A stretch of 64,000 nt of DNA, from assembly GCA_947359465.1 (NCBI GenBank), contig OX375873.1:59181573-59245572 (forward strand). Direction: 5' to 3'. This stretch comes from Metellina segmentata (taxonomy: Eukaryota > Arthropoda > Arachnida > Araneae > Tetragnathidae). Below are positions 12,361-24,514 of this stretch, one piece after another. The position numbers and the translations under genes are program-made. Position 1 is the stretch's first letter; every line of letters starts with the position of its first letter. The notes below the pieces were generated by a model, which worked only from the letters and a program-made list of their open reading frames with translations, did no database searches and was not told where the DNA came from.

Positions 12361-13520
12361 GAGTTTTTTCGTCTAAACAATCATAAAATACAATAGATTA
12401 TTGAGATATTACTCCATAACCCTCCCTGTGATTATCTTGACGATGAACCTCATCCTTAGCAAAGCTGACCAGATCTTCATTTGTTATCATCAAAAATCGG
12501 TAGTTTCTTGATAACTAGATATCATATCATTAGCAATAATAGATAGTGATAGAGAAGAAATCTCCGCGAAATCAGTTGGAGGGCTAATATTTCTAAAAAC
12601 AATTTTTCCTATTAACCACACAATCTTCAATTATTCCTAATTTATTGCTTACTTTATTGTAATACGATCCCAAAGTTCTTAACTTTTATGCACTTCCTTA
12701 AAATACAGTTTTTTTAAACATGTTTTAAAGAAAACAAACGTTAGTAACAATAATTCGTTGAAATATTTTTTATCATTGAGCTGTTCGAAAATTTTGAATT
12801 TAATGGAAAGACTCGTCATCTTAGATAATGAATGAATCCGTTAAATAGAATTAATATGCATTGCTAAAATGTCACATTGAAAGAAATTTTAGCTAAAAAT
12901 ATTGAATATTTATAGAATAAGAGAGTTATAATAGCAATAAAACTCAAACAAAAATAAGCATTGTTAAATTATTTATGCGAGAGTCTCATAATCTGAAAAT
13001 AAGATAGCATTTACAGATAAGTCAGTGCATTAAGTAACGGTAAGTCGAACTTAAGTTCATAGATTTCTTTTTACGATAGACTAATTCGATTGAAGTCATG
13101 ATCCTTTTCCCCAAAGATCATTAGAAGAATCCGAGGATCATGGGGTCAAAATCCACCAGACACCAGTGAAAGTTCCGAGAAAAGGTTCTTGGCCTCTATC
13201 TAATTGCATTTCAGTAGTGTTAAGGAGCCAATCAATAGTTTGAGCATTCAACTTGGAATTCTGGACGCTTGTTTTATATGATCCATAATAGCATATAATT
13301 CGAGGCTGAAGACATTTAATTTAATCAGTAGAGTAGCTTTCGATATGAAAAATTGTTGTCGATAAAACATACTAATTTGCTTTTCTTGTATAATAAAGAT
13401 TCTAATTTTTATTCTTGTGTACATTTTATATACGAACATTTATTTTTACAATGATCAACTGGGTATACGTGAAATATATGCAATGTGTCGTATTATTTGT
13501 GGTAAGTAGGTAATTGAATT
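12361..13520. other. Unclassified AT-rich DNA
   Basis: No recognisable element or gene. A 63-codon minus-strand frame at 13248-13439 lacks family features. Confidence 0.5.
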
Positions 13521-13524
13521 AATG

Positions 13525-13765
13525 TCGAACTGGAGCAACACAACATGCTATTGACAAAGATCAGGGATCGATCCGTGGAAGAAGGGATGGAAAGGTGAAC
13601 ACCTAAGCACCCCACTGTCCAATGTTCCACCATGCCAACGTGATACGATTTGAAGCCACGACACATTTAACATGTACCGTCCTCCACCTGCACGACCGTC
13701 TTGATTTGAATCTAATTTCAAGGTATTGGAATCCCATCGCTTAGACCATCTCTGTCGTGTATATC
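13525..13765 (-). repeat. tRNA-derived SINE family A, diverged copy
   Basis: It shares with the copy at 8720-8958 the order of phrases CCCCACTGTCCAA, CCACGACACATTTAA and a degenerate B box (GATTTGAATCT on the plus strand). It shares with the copy at 21070 the tail phrase GGAGCAACA..GCTATTGAC. Clearly older than the 8.7 kb copy. Confidence 0.6.
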
Positions 13766-15201
13766 GTGTGGTGATCCGAATTAGTTTGTAATTCTACAGG
13801 AGATAGTAACACTTTGTTTAATCAGACTATCATTATATATAATTTTGCATTAAGTAATTATAATTATTGTTTAGGATACACGCATGGAGACGGACACTTG
13901 TTAGAAAAATTGCTTCAATAATTTGTTAACAAATGTGAAGATACAAAACGACTTTGTTTCTACACTCAGTCTTCAATTCTTCCAGACAAATTACAAATTA
14001 ATTTTTCATCAAATTCAATTTCACGATTATAGTTATCATGTGCATTATTATAAGTGCATTCACTAATGTTATAGTTTGTTAATAAATATAACATCAAGAC
14101 ACACAATAGCGTTTATAAGTATGGTAGTAGCAGTTGCCAAAGAGAAATAAAATTAAATTTGCAGTGTACTTGATTGTGCTTATACAGAGTATCATACCTG
14201 GATTGAATGCCTATATATTAATATTATTCATATTAACCACATGTTTACTACAAACCAGGTATCGTGTGAGCAGTAAGTATCAAACAGTTCTAAATGTGCA
14301 CGCAAATCAAGTTCCTCCAATCATAATGTATCGAGCCCGTCTTGATGTTTTCGTAATATGAGAGAATACGTATTGAATCCTCAGATTTCCTGTCTTTCTT
14401 AGCAACCAACTTTTCTCCCCACCTGCTGTGAGGAAGTCTTGATAAAATTTTAAAATAATTTTGCGTGTGTCCTTGACTGTCCTACACTGTTCTTAGTGGT
14501 TCTGCTCAGGGTAGTCTGAGTTTTGATTGATCTGGACTGTTTACTTTAATGAACCTTTTTGTTTCGGTTTGTTAACTTAAGTATTCTTTTTGTGATATTA
14601 ACTAGTCAATAAACCCTAAACGTTCGGACATTCAAGATATGTGTGTAGAAATAATGGAACTAATATCGTATATGAGTAAGACTGATATTGTTTCCACATG
14701 TGAGTAGTACGCAACTTTTAAAAACAGTTTTCTAATTTTTTTTTGTTGCCACAGAACGTATTTTGTTTAAATACCAGGACATGTGCCAAAATTTCCTTTT
14801 CTTGTTCAAATGGGATAGGAAACTATACTCGATGGTTACAAATTGATTCAAAAGAAAAGAGTTCGTGTTGGATGAAAAATATGTAATCAAATCATCATTA
14901 ATTATTCAACTAAAACCTTTATCACTTAGCTAATATACCATATTATCGATTATGAATAGTTTGTGTTGAGGTTGAATAGGAATTGCATCGGTCACCACCA
15001 TATTATTATGCAATTTACACTGTTACCAAATCCAAAAGTGAGAGATGTTGGTTTTGATGACTATGGATTAGCAAGTTTATTCAAATGTTGAAAACCTAAA
15101 GATTTCCAACCTTGTTTCACGAATGTCACGAGTAACGCAACTATATAAAGTTGATGATGACTAATGCCGAAGTATTCCCCAAGTCCTTATTCAAAGAGTG
15201 A
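13766..15201. other. Unclassified AT-rich DNA
   Basis: No recognisable element. The 75-codon frame at 14134-14361 encodes a hydrophobic peptide without recognisable relatives and is probably chance. Confidence 0.45.
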
Positions 15202-15205
15202 TTAA

Positions 15206-16144
15206 CCCTTAACTGCTGTGTCACAAACTGTCACGTAAGTAGTGTGGATAAGTCTCTCAGACCTCTCTCACTAAAGTGCGAATAAAGTTGATTTACATAA
15301 TATATTAATGAAAGATTCTTAAGATCATTATTATTTATACAGTTTAAATTTAGATAATTCAATTCTTAACATGAAATACATTTTATATTATTATCTAAGT
15401 AGATTCTATGTCTCTTCAGGCTCAGCTTACGGACCTAATTTTGCAGGACGTTTAAACCCTGGTAACAGTAAAACTGTATTGTTTTGGTGTTCAAATGTTG
15501 TGTTTTGGTGTTTTTCAGTAGAAGTATTTTTCTTGTGAAGACGCACTTGAAACGACTTCATCTTCATCTGCCTAAATTTCCGAATCCGTTTCAACCCTGG
15601 TAACAGTAAACCTATATTGTTTTGGTGTTCAAATGTTGTGTTTTGGTGTTTTTCAGTATAAGTATTTTTCTTGTGAAGACGCACTTGAAACGACTTCATC
15701 TTCATCTGCCTAAATTTCCGAATCCGTTTCGTGTTCGCTTTCAATAATATAATCCGAAATTTTACTGTTCGAGTACTCTATTTCCGACCAATTATCAACA
15801 ATATTCTGAATTTCTTTTTGTGTAAGATTCACAGGTCGTTTTTTAGTAAGTGTTTGTTGCCATTTGAGGCCCTCTGCCAAAATTCCCTACTCCAACTTAG
15901 ACGATTTCATTCAACAAGAACGGTAACGCAAATGCTGTGAAGGGGTCTAAGAGATCACGCGGGAAATGCAAATAGTGTAAAACACAAAATAGCTGGGGCC
16001 GTCCAACCAGTCTTGCAATGTGGTTTCTGTTGGACGTAGTAGGAAGGTACTGAATAGGACAGGGACCAATATTCACTTTCAGGAGTGGAAACGACTTGTC
16101 AAAAAGTATTCGGGGTCTGTTAGATCCATGACAGCAGTTAAAGG
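15206..16144 (-). mobile_element. piggyBac-like element, copy A2, inverted
   Basis: TTAA at 15202-15205 and 16145-16148 flank terminal repeats CCCTTAACTGCTGT and CCTTTAACTGCTGT, the same ends as the element at 2579-3414 but in the opposite orientation. At 939 bp it is longer than that copy because of an internal 138-bp duplication. Read on the minus strand it keeps the acidic N-terminal transposase trace (for example IVDNWSEIEY), but no catalytic core. Both copies therefore descend from the same internally deleted or non-autonomous parent. Confidence 0.8.
15456..15731 (-). repeat. Two tandem copies of a 138-bp unit
   Basis: The unit at 15456-15593 is repeated at 15594-15731 with very few differences. 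138 is a multiple of three, so a minus-strand frame (15427-15744) stays open through both copies and reads a duplicated 46-residue peptide containing FRQMKMKSFQVRLHKKN. The part TTATATTATT...GAAACGG of the parental transposase trace is displaced by the duplication. The near identity of the copies shows that it is recent relative to the element. Confidence 0.9.
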
Positions 16145-16270
16145 TTAAGGTATGAGGATAATAAACTCGTTTTAGAAAATTCAGGAGTAATATGCAAAGA
16201 ATGGGGAAGCGTCTCTATGGACACAAAAAACACTAGAGCAGATGAGACGACTAATATCTTTGGTAATTAA

Positions 16271-16838
16271 CCTTCTGAGTGGTGTACTCCGTTCATGTAT
16301 GCGTTATCCGTACACATGTCCGTTCGACAACCAGTAACCTTTCCTGCATATTTTCGATCCAGTGTTAATCTTCTGGACCAACATTTCCTATAATTCTTTC
16401 AATCAATGCTTTTGTTTTTATCCCATTTGGTCTTAGTAAACTCGACTAAGACTGAGCTCATGAGCTTTCAAGAAGTCCAAGATGAGAATATGATTTAAAT
16501 GCAGATCTTCACTGAACAGATCCGAACAAGCAAAAAATTCAGGCAAGATAGGCTTGGTCCATATTCCATTTCAGGTCGGCAAAAAATTTAAACCATGATC
16601 AAATGAAATGTATCTTAAATGTCCACTTGCCAGTCTAGAGCTGGCAGTCAGCTGACCTCTATCGCTTTCGTATTTCAGATCGCCGACGAACTATTCTCTG
16701 ATACCAACTATTTATAGAAGGCGTTGTCCAAGAGATATTGTTCTGAAGTTCAATCAATAGATGTGGATTTCCACACAATAAATTTGTTTCACGATAAAAG
16801 CAATGCAAGTGCTCGGAAAATTCCTGACGCTTAGAGGG
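16271..16838. mobile_element. Possible small TTAA element
   Basis: TTAA at 16267-16270 precedes CCTTCTGAGTGG. At the other end the reverse reading is CCCTCTAAGCGT, followed by TTGA at 16839-16842 (one base off TTAA). The 568-bp span and the weak terminal repeats fit a decayed piggyBac-type MITE. No internal coding was seen, and the assignment is tentative. Confidence 0.4.
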
Positions 16839-16842
16839 TTGA

Positions 16843-19800
16843 CTAGAACTAAGAGTCGCGTTCTCTCAGAATACAAAGTCAAGCTAAGTATTGAGAGATG
16901 ATAAATAGTCAGCCTATTGCGAGTTAAAAAAATTTAAGCCTGTGCTGTTTACCAAAGAATCATTATTTAATAAGGTTTTATCCTCAATCGATTGGTGTTT
17001 CGGACATTTTATTATGTACTTATTAGTTTAAAACATTTAATATTTTATTATGTACGCTTAGAAGATATGAGATGCTATCAAATCATCAAAAAGTATTAAT
17101 TCAACACTTCAAAATCTTCCACTTAAGTAAAAAAATACTTAGTATGCCTTTAGTAACATTTGTTGCAACTCATTTATAATTCGTTCAATAATGAATCACT
17201 TAGAAGAACGCTGTATGAAGACGTTTCCGTAAAGTGAAAACAAATACTTATAATTCACGATAAATGCTAAAACAATTTTAAATACTTATGAAACGAAACA
17301 AATGTATGCTAAAAATTTCAAGACAATCATTGGGAGACTTCTTGAAGAAATATTTGGCAGTATTTTACGATGCAAATTAATATACCTTTTTTCTCGTAGG
17401 TATGTTCTTCGGCTATAAATTTCGAAATGCTTTTTTCGAAAGATATCTACTACGCTAATAATTTTCACTTGAGATCACCGACTGCGTCTGTGGCTCATCG
17501 TTTTTACTATCAAGTGGCTGGATTAAAAGTTGCGGTAAGCCATCACATTTAGGTATGTTGATATTTGCTATTAGAGGCACGAATTAGTTTGACTGCATAA
17601 CAGAACTTTCAGAAATTCTACAACCTAAATGACGTTTTGGCTTTCATACTACGCAACTTGTAGCTTGACCTTGCACGCTGTACGTTTCATGCCAATGTGC
17701 TATTCATCATCAGGATACATCCCTGCCATACACGGTTGCTGCTCTCTCAAGAGTTTCTTCATGGTGTTGAAAAGTATCTTGGTCAGCGAGATCTCCAGAT
17801 TTGTCTCGGATTACGCATGTATGGGATAAGGGAAGCCTACATTTGTATTCAACAGGATATAAGAAATATATCTTTAAGAACAGTTGCAGAATGATTGGCA
17901 TAATTTGTTATAACTTAAGGCTTGGATTCCTTGGTACTACATGTATCTGCAAGCCACGAAAGAAGCCTTATTTATTAATTTATGATAGTTCTTTAATACC
18001 GAATTCTCCAAATTTTATCATTTTTATACCTCATATGTACATTATACATGTTATGTTTCAGTTCGATCGAACACTGGCACTGAGATGTTTTTGGCACAGA
18101 ACGTACATTACTTCCAAGAAAAGTACTTTTCCTTTTTAATTATACAAATATTACGGCATTACTTTACAATTTACTGAACTTTTAAACAGAAAAATAGCCT
18201 TCTACGGCACTAAATCACGTGCTCAAAAAAAGATGCAATTCGTACATCAAAAAATATTGCTCGGCATAAGAACCCAAAAGTTATTAAGTCTCTGTCATAA
18301 ATAACTATTGATTTCTTTAAAGAAAAAAAAACTGTTTTCTTAGTCCATAATTTACATTTTCTTGCGTCGTGCATTTTCTAGAGGGGGATGGATCTTTCAA
18401 GGGTGTGGTGTAAGACAGACCTTCTTTCGAGGAAGCAGAGAATCTTAATGAACAACTTCACTCATCCGAAGAAAATCTAATGAAGTTTTCAATACTATAG
18501 CTCAGCAAGAAGAAATATTTCCTTCCAAATTGATGAGAGCGCGTAATCCCAACGACAAATCTCTACCTTCTGGTTCCTTAGTTATAATGACGTAGGGTTT
18601 CTTTCCTCTTCCATGAAAATGTTCTGTGCTCTTTTGAAAAAAGAGATATATTTCACTTTATGTAATGTTGCTTTCGTGTTTTGCTATTAGAGTTAAATAT
18701 GTGGCTCTTAAGTAAAGACAGAGTGAGTTTAAGTTTAAGGGTCTGCATCGTGAATTGAAGATCTCGGAATTATGAATTTCTTATAGCAAAAAAAGTTGTA
18801 TTTCATTCCAAGCAATTTATAATAAGCAATTTATTTAAGTAAAACAAACGGCTCATTTTTTAGTTTGATTATTAAAGGTCTGAATGTATTTGGAACACTC
18901 CATGAGATATCATTCTCCATGAGAGCAAATTGGAAATGTTAAACTTGTTAGAATCGTTTAAAGTGTGCTTTTTTAGCACTTTTACTCATTCAATAAAAAA
19001 AAAGTTACTTTATAAGACAGTACTTTAAAATAATAGTTCAGTACATTGAAAACAAAAGGCACTCTGCGAGAAGATGATCATGATCCAATCTAATTATTTC
19101 ACGACTAATTATAATGCTGAAATAATTAACTTATTTTATGATAGTTTAATCGCTATTATATTTTATATTGCTATTGCTCTACTTGGTAAAATTACACAGT
19201 AGAAGTTTTAAGCAAAATGATATCAACAAAAAGTGGCAAAACAATATTGATAATTGTAGTATGTTTTAATACGACTGACTGATCAAACGTTTTAAATTCA
19301 ACTGGAGAAATGAAACGAAAATACAGATAAGCGCAGTAACATTTCTGTACTATACACATAGAACTCCGTTTCTCACACAATTTAAGACATCCGAGATGAT
19401 ACTGCCCTGTATTGGAATTTATTAACATGATACCAGGGTTCAGTTTACTCAATAAACTCAGTACATGCGTCACTTCAAGATTTATTGCGTTTCAGAAATA
19501 TACACTGACACTTTTGTCGTGCAGCTGAAAAAGAGGCTGACTAGAATATGATATCCGTATTTCATTTATTTTTGAGTTGTGATCGAAAGACAAGTCAAAA
19601 GAGAATAACATATTTATTGTTATATTTTAAAACCAGTCGGGTAAGCGTGACTAAACGTGACAAAATAAGTGCAGCGTATGTCTGAGATAACGGCCACAAT
19701 CAAATTTTAAAGCTTAAAATATACTTGCTGAGGATTGTCAGTGTAAACAAGCAGACTAAAAGCGAATATTTTATTTACTTCATGGTCCGAATACCCTCTC

Positions 19801-20620
19801 GTGATGCATATTGGGGTTACCTTAAAATGTAGTTTATCAACGACGCTTGGCATTTAATATTTTTAGCATCAACCATACAACTATCATACATCCAATAAGA
19901 TATTTTTTTCTTTAAAATTTTTACCAGCAAAGTGCTAAAATCTTATTTGAAGAACAAGCCAAGTGATTTCATGGTATAAATAGATAGCACGTATATCCAC
20001 ATTAACATTACCGCCACCTTCATAGAGCTTGATAAAAAAAAGCGTCCTGTATGCATATCGGTTAGTTGTGAGTTGCAATCGAAAGGCAGGCCAAAATAGA
20101 ATAAAATACTTAATCGGTATGTATACTAATATTTTCAAGATGTTATCATTCGTGCATTAAAATTTAAGATACCATAGTTGCAGAATTTACGAACACGAAA
20201 CAGCACACAAAGAAACCTGTAGTTGAATTCGACCATCCAGTTATGAGTGCCATGGTTACATCAACAAGAATGTATTTTGAAATACAACCCCATTGCTTTT
20301 GGAGAATTTGTGTGAACGCATTCGATTAAGTGTATCGTATTATAGTATCTGTCAGATAACAGGGCTGAAACTAACAACCAACTCTACTGTCAATTATACT
20401 GATTAACATCTTATTAGGTAAAGCACATTGATGGAATTTCAACCTTAACTATTCGTAAATGTCTACTAATTCTTGGTTAAATGATGAATACGTATCTGAC
20501 GTACTGGAGTACGTAAGCGTTAATTGGATATTCAGACTTCCCAAGACATTGAAACATTATATAGCACTCAGAAGTATACGGATAATATACTAAACTATTT
20601 TCTGTTAAAGATAATTACAC
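16843..20620. other. Unclassified AT-rich DNA
   Basis: No terminal repeats, RNA gene or protein family was recognised. The overlapping frames at 17629-18139 lie in a somewhat less AT-rich patch (about 17620-17960), but neither strand gives a recognisable protein. Weakly similar phrases at about 19570-19620 and 20060-20110 (TGTGATCGAAAG and TTGCAATCGAAAG) may be an old duplication. Confidence 0.45.
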
Positions 20621-20629
20621 GCCCCAAAA

Positions 20630-20850
20630 CGTTAAGGCCGTGAGAGCTTGGTTGGAGGAGCAAACGAATATCAACCAGAGGGTGCAAGTTCAAAACTCAA
20701 TCTAACTAAAGACGTCGAGTAGCAGGGGTTTGGTGCACGTTAAATCAGCCGTGGCCTCAACTATATTCACATTGGCTTAGTATGAAAGTTTGGAGATGGG
20801 GTGTGCTATGTCAGATGTTGTTTTGGTCATGTGACCAAGATTCAAAAGTA
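20630..20850 (+). repeat. tRNA-derived SINE family A, plus-strand copy
   Basis: The tRNA-like head GTTAAGGCCGTGAGAGC is followed by a degenerate B box (GTTCAAAACTC) and by the family body: CGTTAAATCAGCCGTGGCC, then GAAAGTTTGGAGATGGGGTG. The order is the same as in the minus-strand copies at 8720 and 63250, read in the opposite direction. Confidence 0.65.
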
Positions 20851-21069
20851 CGAAATTTTTTTCGCTCATTGTGTATTTTTCCTTTGAGGATTCATCCCGG
20901 ACCTTCAACAATAACCTGTTGTGTAACTTCAGTGATACGTTTATTAACTACTTACTCGAAATATTTGCACTGTAAGCTAATAGCATTCATACCCCCATGG
21001 TTCGACTGGCCAAGCAGTTACTTGAAGAGGTAAATATTTAAGGTAATTAATAATTGGTTATTTTAATTA

Positions 21070-21235
21070 ACGTCATACTAGAGCAACAAAACGGGCTATT
21101 GACGACAGTTCGGGATCAATATCTTGAGGGAAAGATCCGAGGACAACACCTCGTAATTTTGAACCACTGTCAGATGACGAGGCAACACCTGAGCTGGCAC
21201 CCCACTCTCCAAACTTCCACACCAACAAATATTTA
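21070..21235 (-). repeat. SINE family A, truncated copy
   Basis: It carries the 3' half of the family only: GAGCAACAAAACGGGCTATTG through CCCCACTCTCCAAACTTCC and CACACCAA. The tRNA-like head is missing, as expected for a 5'-truncated retroposed copy. It lies immediately downstream of the LINE fragment on the same strand. Confidence 0.65.
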
Positions 21236-21479
21236 AGGAAAAAATGTCCATCACACACCTTTTGGTACTTAATAACATGTGAGAGACTTAAATTAACTCC
21301 GTCATGGGATACCGACCCTAAGATTAGGTTTACGGTAAACCAAATTTCCCATAACGTAAAGGTGACCAAATGAGAAAATGAAAAAAATATAATTTGGTGG
21401 GATGTGAAGTAGAAATTACATGTTAAGAAATGCACACTTAGGTGCTGCTCTAATGAAAGTTAGCTATGAAGTTATAGAG

Positions 21480-23019
21480 GCAATTAAAGTCTTGTAGTCA
21501 AAAAGTGAATCTAAACGGCTTGTTTAATTTCAAACTCCCTGGAGGTCACGAATCGCACGATTTGTATTATCTTCCTTTGAAGCAAGGGATGAACAGCCAG
21601 GCGTTGTTGTTCTGAGGTGCTGGTTCCTTGATGTGCAGATGAGATGTGTAAGGCAGGTGGTAACGCACTGTTCCGGGTTTGCTTCCATACCACAGATGCA
21701 GATGTCATTAGAATGGATATGCATCCTAATTAGATACTGTAGTAACGGCCGTTGCCCGTGTAAAAGTGTGTGAGCTCTGGGGAGGAGATGAGGCGCTTCG
21801 TGCAGACCTTGGGAAGGAACCCGAATGTTCTTTGACCTTTGATGGAGTTTATCCATCTCCCTTGTTAGTTGATACCAGATTGAGGGACCTCTTGAGATGA
21901 GACGCTGGTAGAGGGAGGGGATGCAGGCGGATAAATGTATTACAGGTGGCACTTCTTGCAAGATGATCTGCTGCTTCGTTTCCTTCAACACTGGAATGTG
22001 CTCTGACCCAAGGTATATAAATGCACATTGATGGAACTGCCGCTTCAATAATGGAATGTATTCTTTGAGTCATCAGGTTAGTAGTGAGAATGTTGGTCAA
22101 AAGAGTCACGTTGGACAGACTGTCCGAGAAAATACATATGTTTTCTTAGCGATTTCGGAGTGCCAAGGAAGAAGCTGCTCGAATGGCAAGTAACTCAGCT
22201 TGGAAAACTGTGTTGCTGTCGTGCAGTCTGCGTGCCCACTCAAAGATCTTTCTGTTGTCCAGGAATACACAAAAGTCTTGGCGGTTCCATCCTGGGTTTT
22301 AGATCCGTCTGTATAGATTTGGTAGCGTGTTGCTTAGGTGTAACGAATGATGTGTGTTTGTTGTGTGTTGGGTTCCTGTAAGTTTTCGTTTAGAATTGGT
22401 AGGGATAACAGGATATATCATATGTTGTGTGGGTCTACCGTGTCTGGTAACAAGATCCGTAGTCCCTTCCCTTGCTACCAGAGGTCTATTAATTCCAGAC
22501 GAGCTAGAAACATGACGACGTCTGTGGAGGTGGTTCTGTTACCTCTGGTAATACCAAGAGCGAAAGATCTCTGAACAGTGACCAGGTGTCTAAAAATTTG
22601 GCATTTTGGGTTTGTACTCCAGCAGGCTGCAGCGTAAACCAGAATTCTTTCAACTACCATTTTATACCAGAGTTTCAGGATTTCTTTTCTGGTACCCCCA
22701 AGACTTTGATGCAAATATAATTATTGCCGTTTGTACCTTGTAGCACTTCTCCCTCAGGTATTTGCCGTGAGGTATCCATGATAACTGTGTGTCGATTATA
22801 ACACCCAGTTATTTCATGGTGTCGAATACTTGTGCCGTCAAGGGTGAAGACTGGTGATAGGAGAAGTTGCTATATTTTTTTTCTGAAGAGGACGGCGTGT
22901 GTCTTGTTCCTGGCTTTCATAAGGAGGTTGTGCATAACCCATTCTGAGAACTATTGAAGACAGTTATTTGCCCTGATTTCTAGACGAATGTGGCAGTCAT
23001 CGATCGTTGTTTCTAACCT
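21480..23019 (-). pseudogene. LINE fragment: reverse transcriptase end and RNase H
   Basis: On the minus strand, from high to low coordinate: the reverse-transcriptase thumb region (about 22770-22960, with LGVIIDTQLSW and an in-frame TAA replacing the usual tyrosine), the C-terminal helices (22475-22714, with YKMVVERILVYAA and QRSFALGITRGNRTT), then an RNase H domain (about 21935-22325). The RNase H reads YTDGSK, a central Glu, FSDS and EGNEAAD in one open frame, so its four acidic residues are all present. A Cys-rich tail (CICG) follows. RNase H placed after RT is typical of the I/R1/LOA-type LINE clades. The RT palm with its FADD box is absent, so the copy is 5'-truncated. Frameshifts and stops make it inactive. 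Confidence 0.85.
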
Positions 23020-23023
23020 TGAA

Positions 23024-24509
23024 CACTAGAACAGCCGTATTTTAGATTAACCTAAAGCCGCCGTTGGGGGTCAACTTGACCCTCGTAAGAAATGTATGGA
23101 ACATCAAAGTAAATTTTTTTTAATTGATAAATTATGTTGAAAGGATAATACATAAGAGTTTTTATAGTTTTTAAAGTTTTTTTATTTTTTAATGTTAACT
23201 ATTTTTTTCTTGCTTAAAAAGTTATTTGTTTTAAGTGACAACAAATAAATGACAAAATACGACAATAATGCAATGTATAATATTGCAAAATATTATACAT
23301 TACATAATACTATATTGTAATGTATAACATTACACAATATTCTTTCGCGGGAGTACGAGTGATAAGAAAATAAACAAAAGATACAAATGCAAATTATACA
23401 AGTTAGCACACGAAATGCTTCAAATTGAGATTACATAAAACATAAACTATGAATGAAAACACAATGTGTTCCAAAGTTCGTTAGACATTAGCACAGGTAT
23501 GACAAAATCCACGCTTAACAACAGTGACAGCAACACATTTACCACAAATTGGTTTCTGGCATCCCTCACAACTGGCATAATTCTTATTCTGTCCCTTGTA
23601 AAGTTCAAAGTCACATTTCTTTCGTTAACTGTACTGTACTTGAACAATCGGAGGCATCTGTTGCGCAAATCACCAAGTCGTAGTTCTTCCACGAGAGCAA
23701 GAATAAATTCTCAATGTGAAATTGTGGAGCCCAAGGATTCCTTTAAATTAGCCAAGCAATGAGTGTAGTAATGTCAAGGACGGTATAAAAACTTTTACAG
23801 GCCACCTACGAGTTCCACATCTTGTATAATACTTCCTTAGCATCTGATATAGTACATCCACGCCACACTTATTATGATTGAATAAGTGACAATATTCTGC
23901 TTCTTTGCGCTATTTGCAAGCACATTGTTGGGCATGATGCTAAAAATCGTGATACTTTTTTATACACACACAGATATATCTATCTATATATATATAAACC
24001 ATTGATATATGAATCTAACGGCTCCAGGAGGGCAAGGGCCTCTTGTGTACTCAATCCTCTCGACATTGTTTATGCGGAAAAATGGTTACACACTGGGCGA
24101 AATCGAAAATTCCGGATGGCTAAAAAGGATGTGAGCTCATTTCAGAGAACAGGCAGAGTGTTTAGAGCGAATCCGCTGACTGCCGCAATAGTCATAGCGA
24201 TAGGAGGTGTGTGTTTCCCCATGCGTAGAAAACGAAAATGAGACATCGAGAGTTCGAAAACAGATATTCACTTGAAAAATAAGTTATTTTTATGAGTGTC
24301 AAATTGACCCCTTTTGGCTGTTCTAGGTTTTTCTAAGATTATTTAATTTATTAACTAACATAGAAATATGAAAATTTGTCGCATTACACTTGGAAGCATT
24401 TCAAGAAGGGGAAAAAAAAATATATGAGCTTCGATGTTCAATTGTATGGTGAAATGAAGTATGGCAAATCGGAAAAAGGATCAAAATGACCCCAACTACG
24501 CTTCTAGTG
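23024..24509 (-). mobile_element. piggyBac-like element C, decayed
   Basis: Terminal inverted repeats CACTAGAACRGC-like are seen at both ends (CACTAGAACAGC at 23024, and CACTAGAAGCGT read in reverse from 24509). The flanks are TTGAA on both sides (23019-23023 and 24510-24514), close to but not the canonical TTAA. Subterminal copies of GGGGTCAA..TGACCC-type sequence lie near 23065, 24297 and 24485. The 1486-bp element holds both ends of a piggyBac transposase gene with the middle deleted. Flanking sequence on both sides can be read in one frame as LINE-like peptide, so it may have inserted into the LINE at 21480-23019. Confidence 0.8.
23481..24066 (-). pseudogene. piggyBac transposase, internally deleted
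   Basis: On the minus strand an ATG at 24066 opens MSRGLSTQEALALLEPL, the form expected for the N-terminus of a piggyBac-type transposase. The C-terminal cysteine-rich zinc domain is seen at about 23481-23625: KCDFELYKG, then CEGCQKPICGKC and GFCHTC before a TAA stop at 23481-23483. This Cys-rich domain binds the element ends in known piggyBac transposases. The DDE catalytic core that should lie between is missing, and a frameshift sits near 23610. It cannot encode an active enzyme. Confidence 0.8.
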
Positions 24510-24514
24510 TTGAA

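Noticed and set aside
17629..18139. Overlapping frames in a less AT-rich patch
   Set aside because: I tried to read transposase or gag motifs on both strands and found none I could defend.
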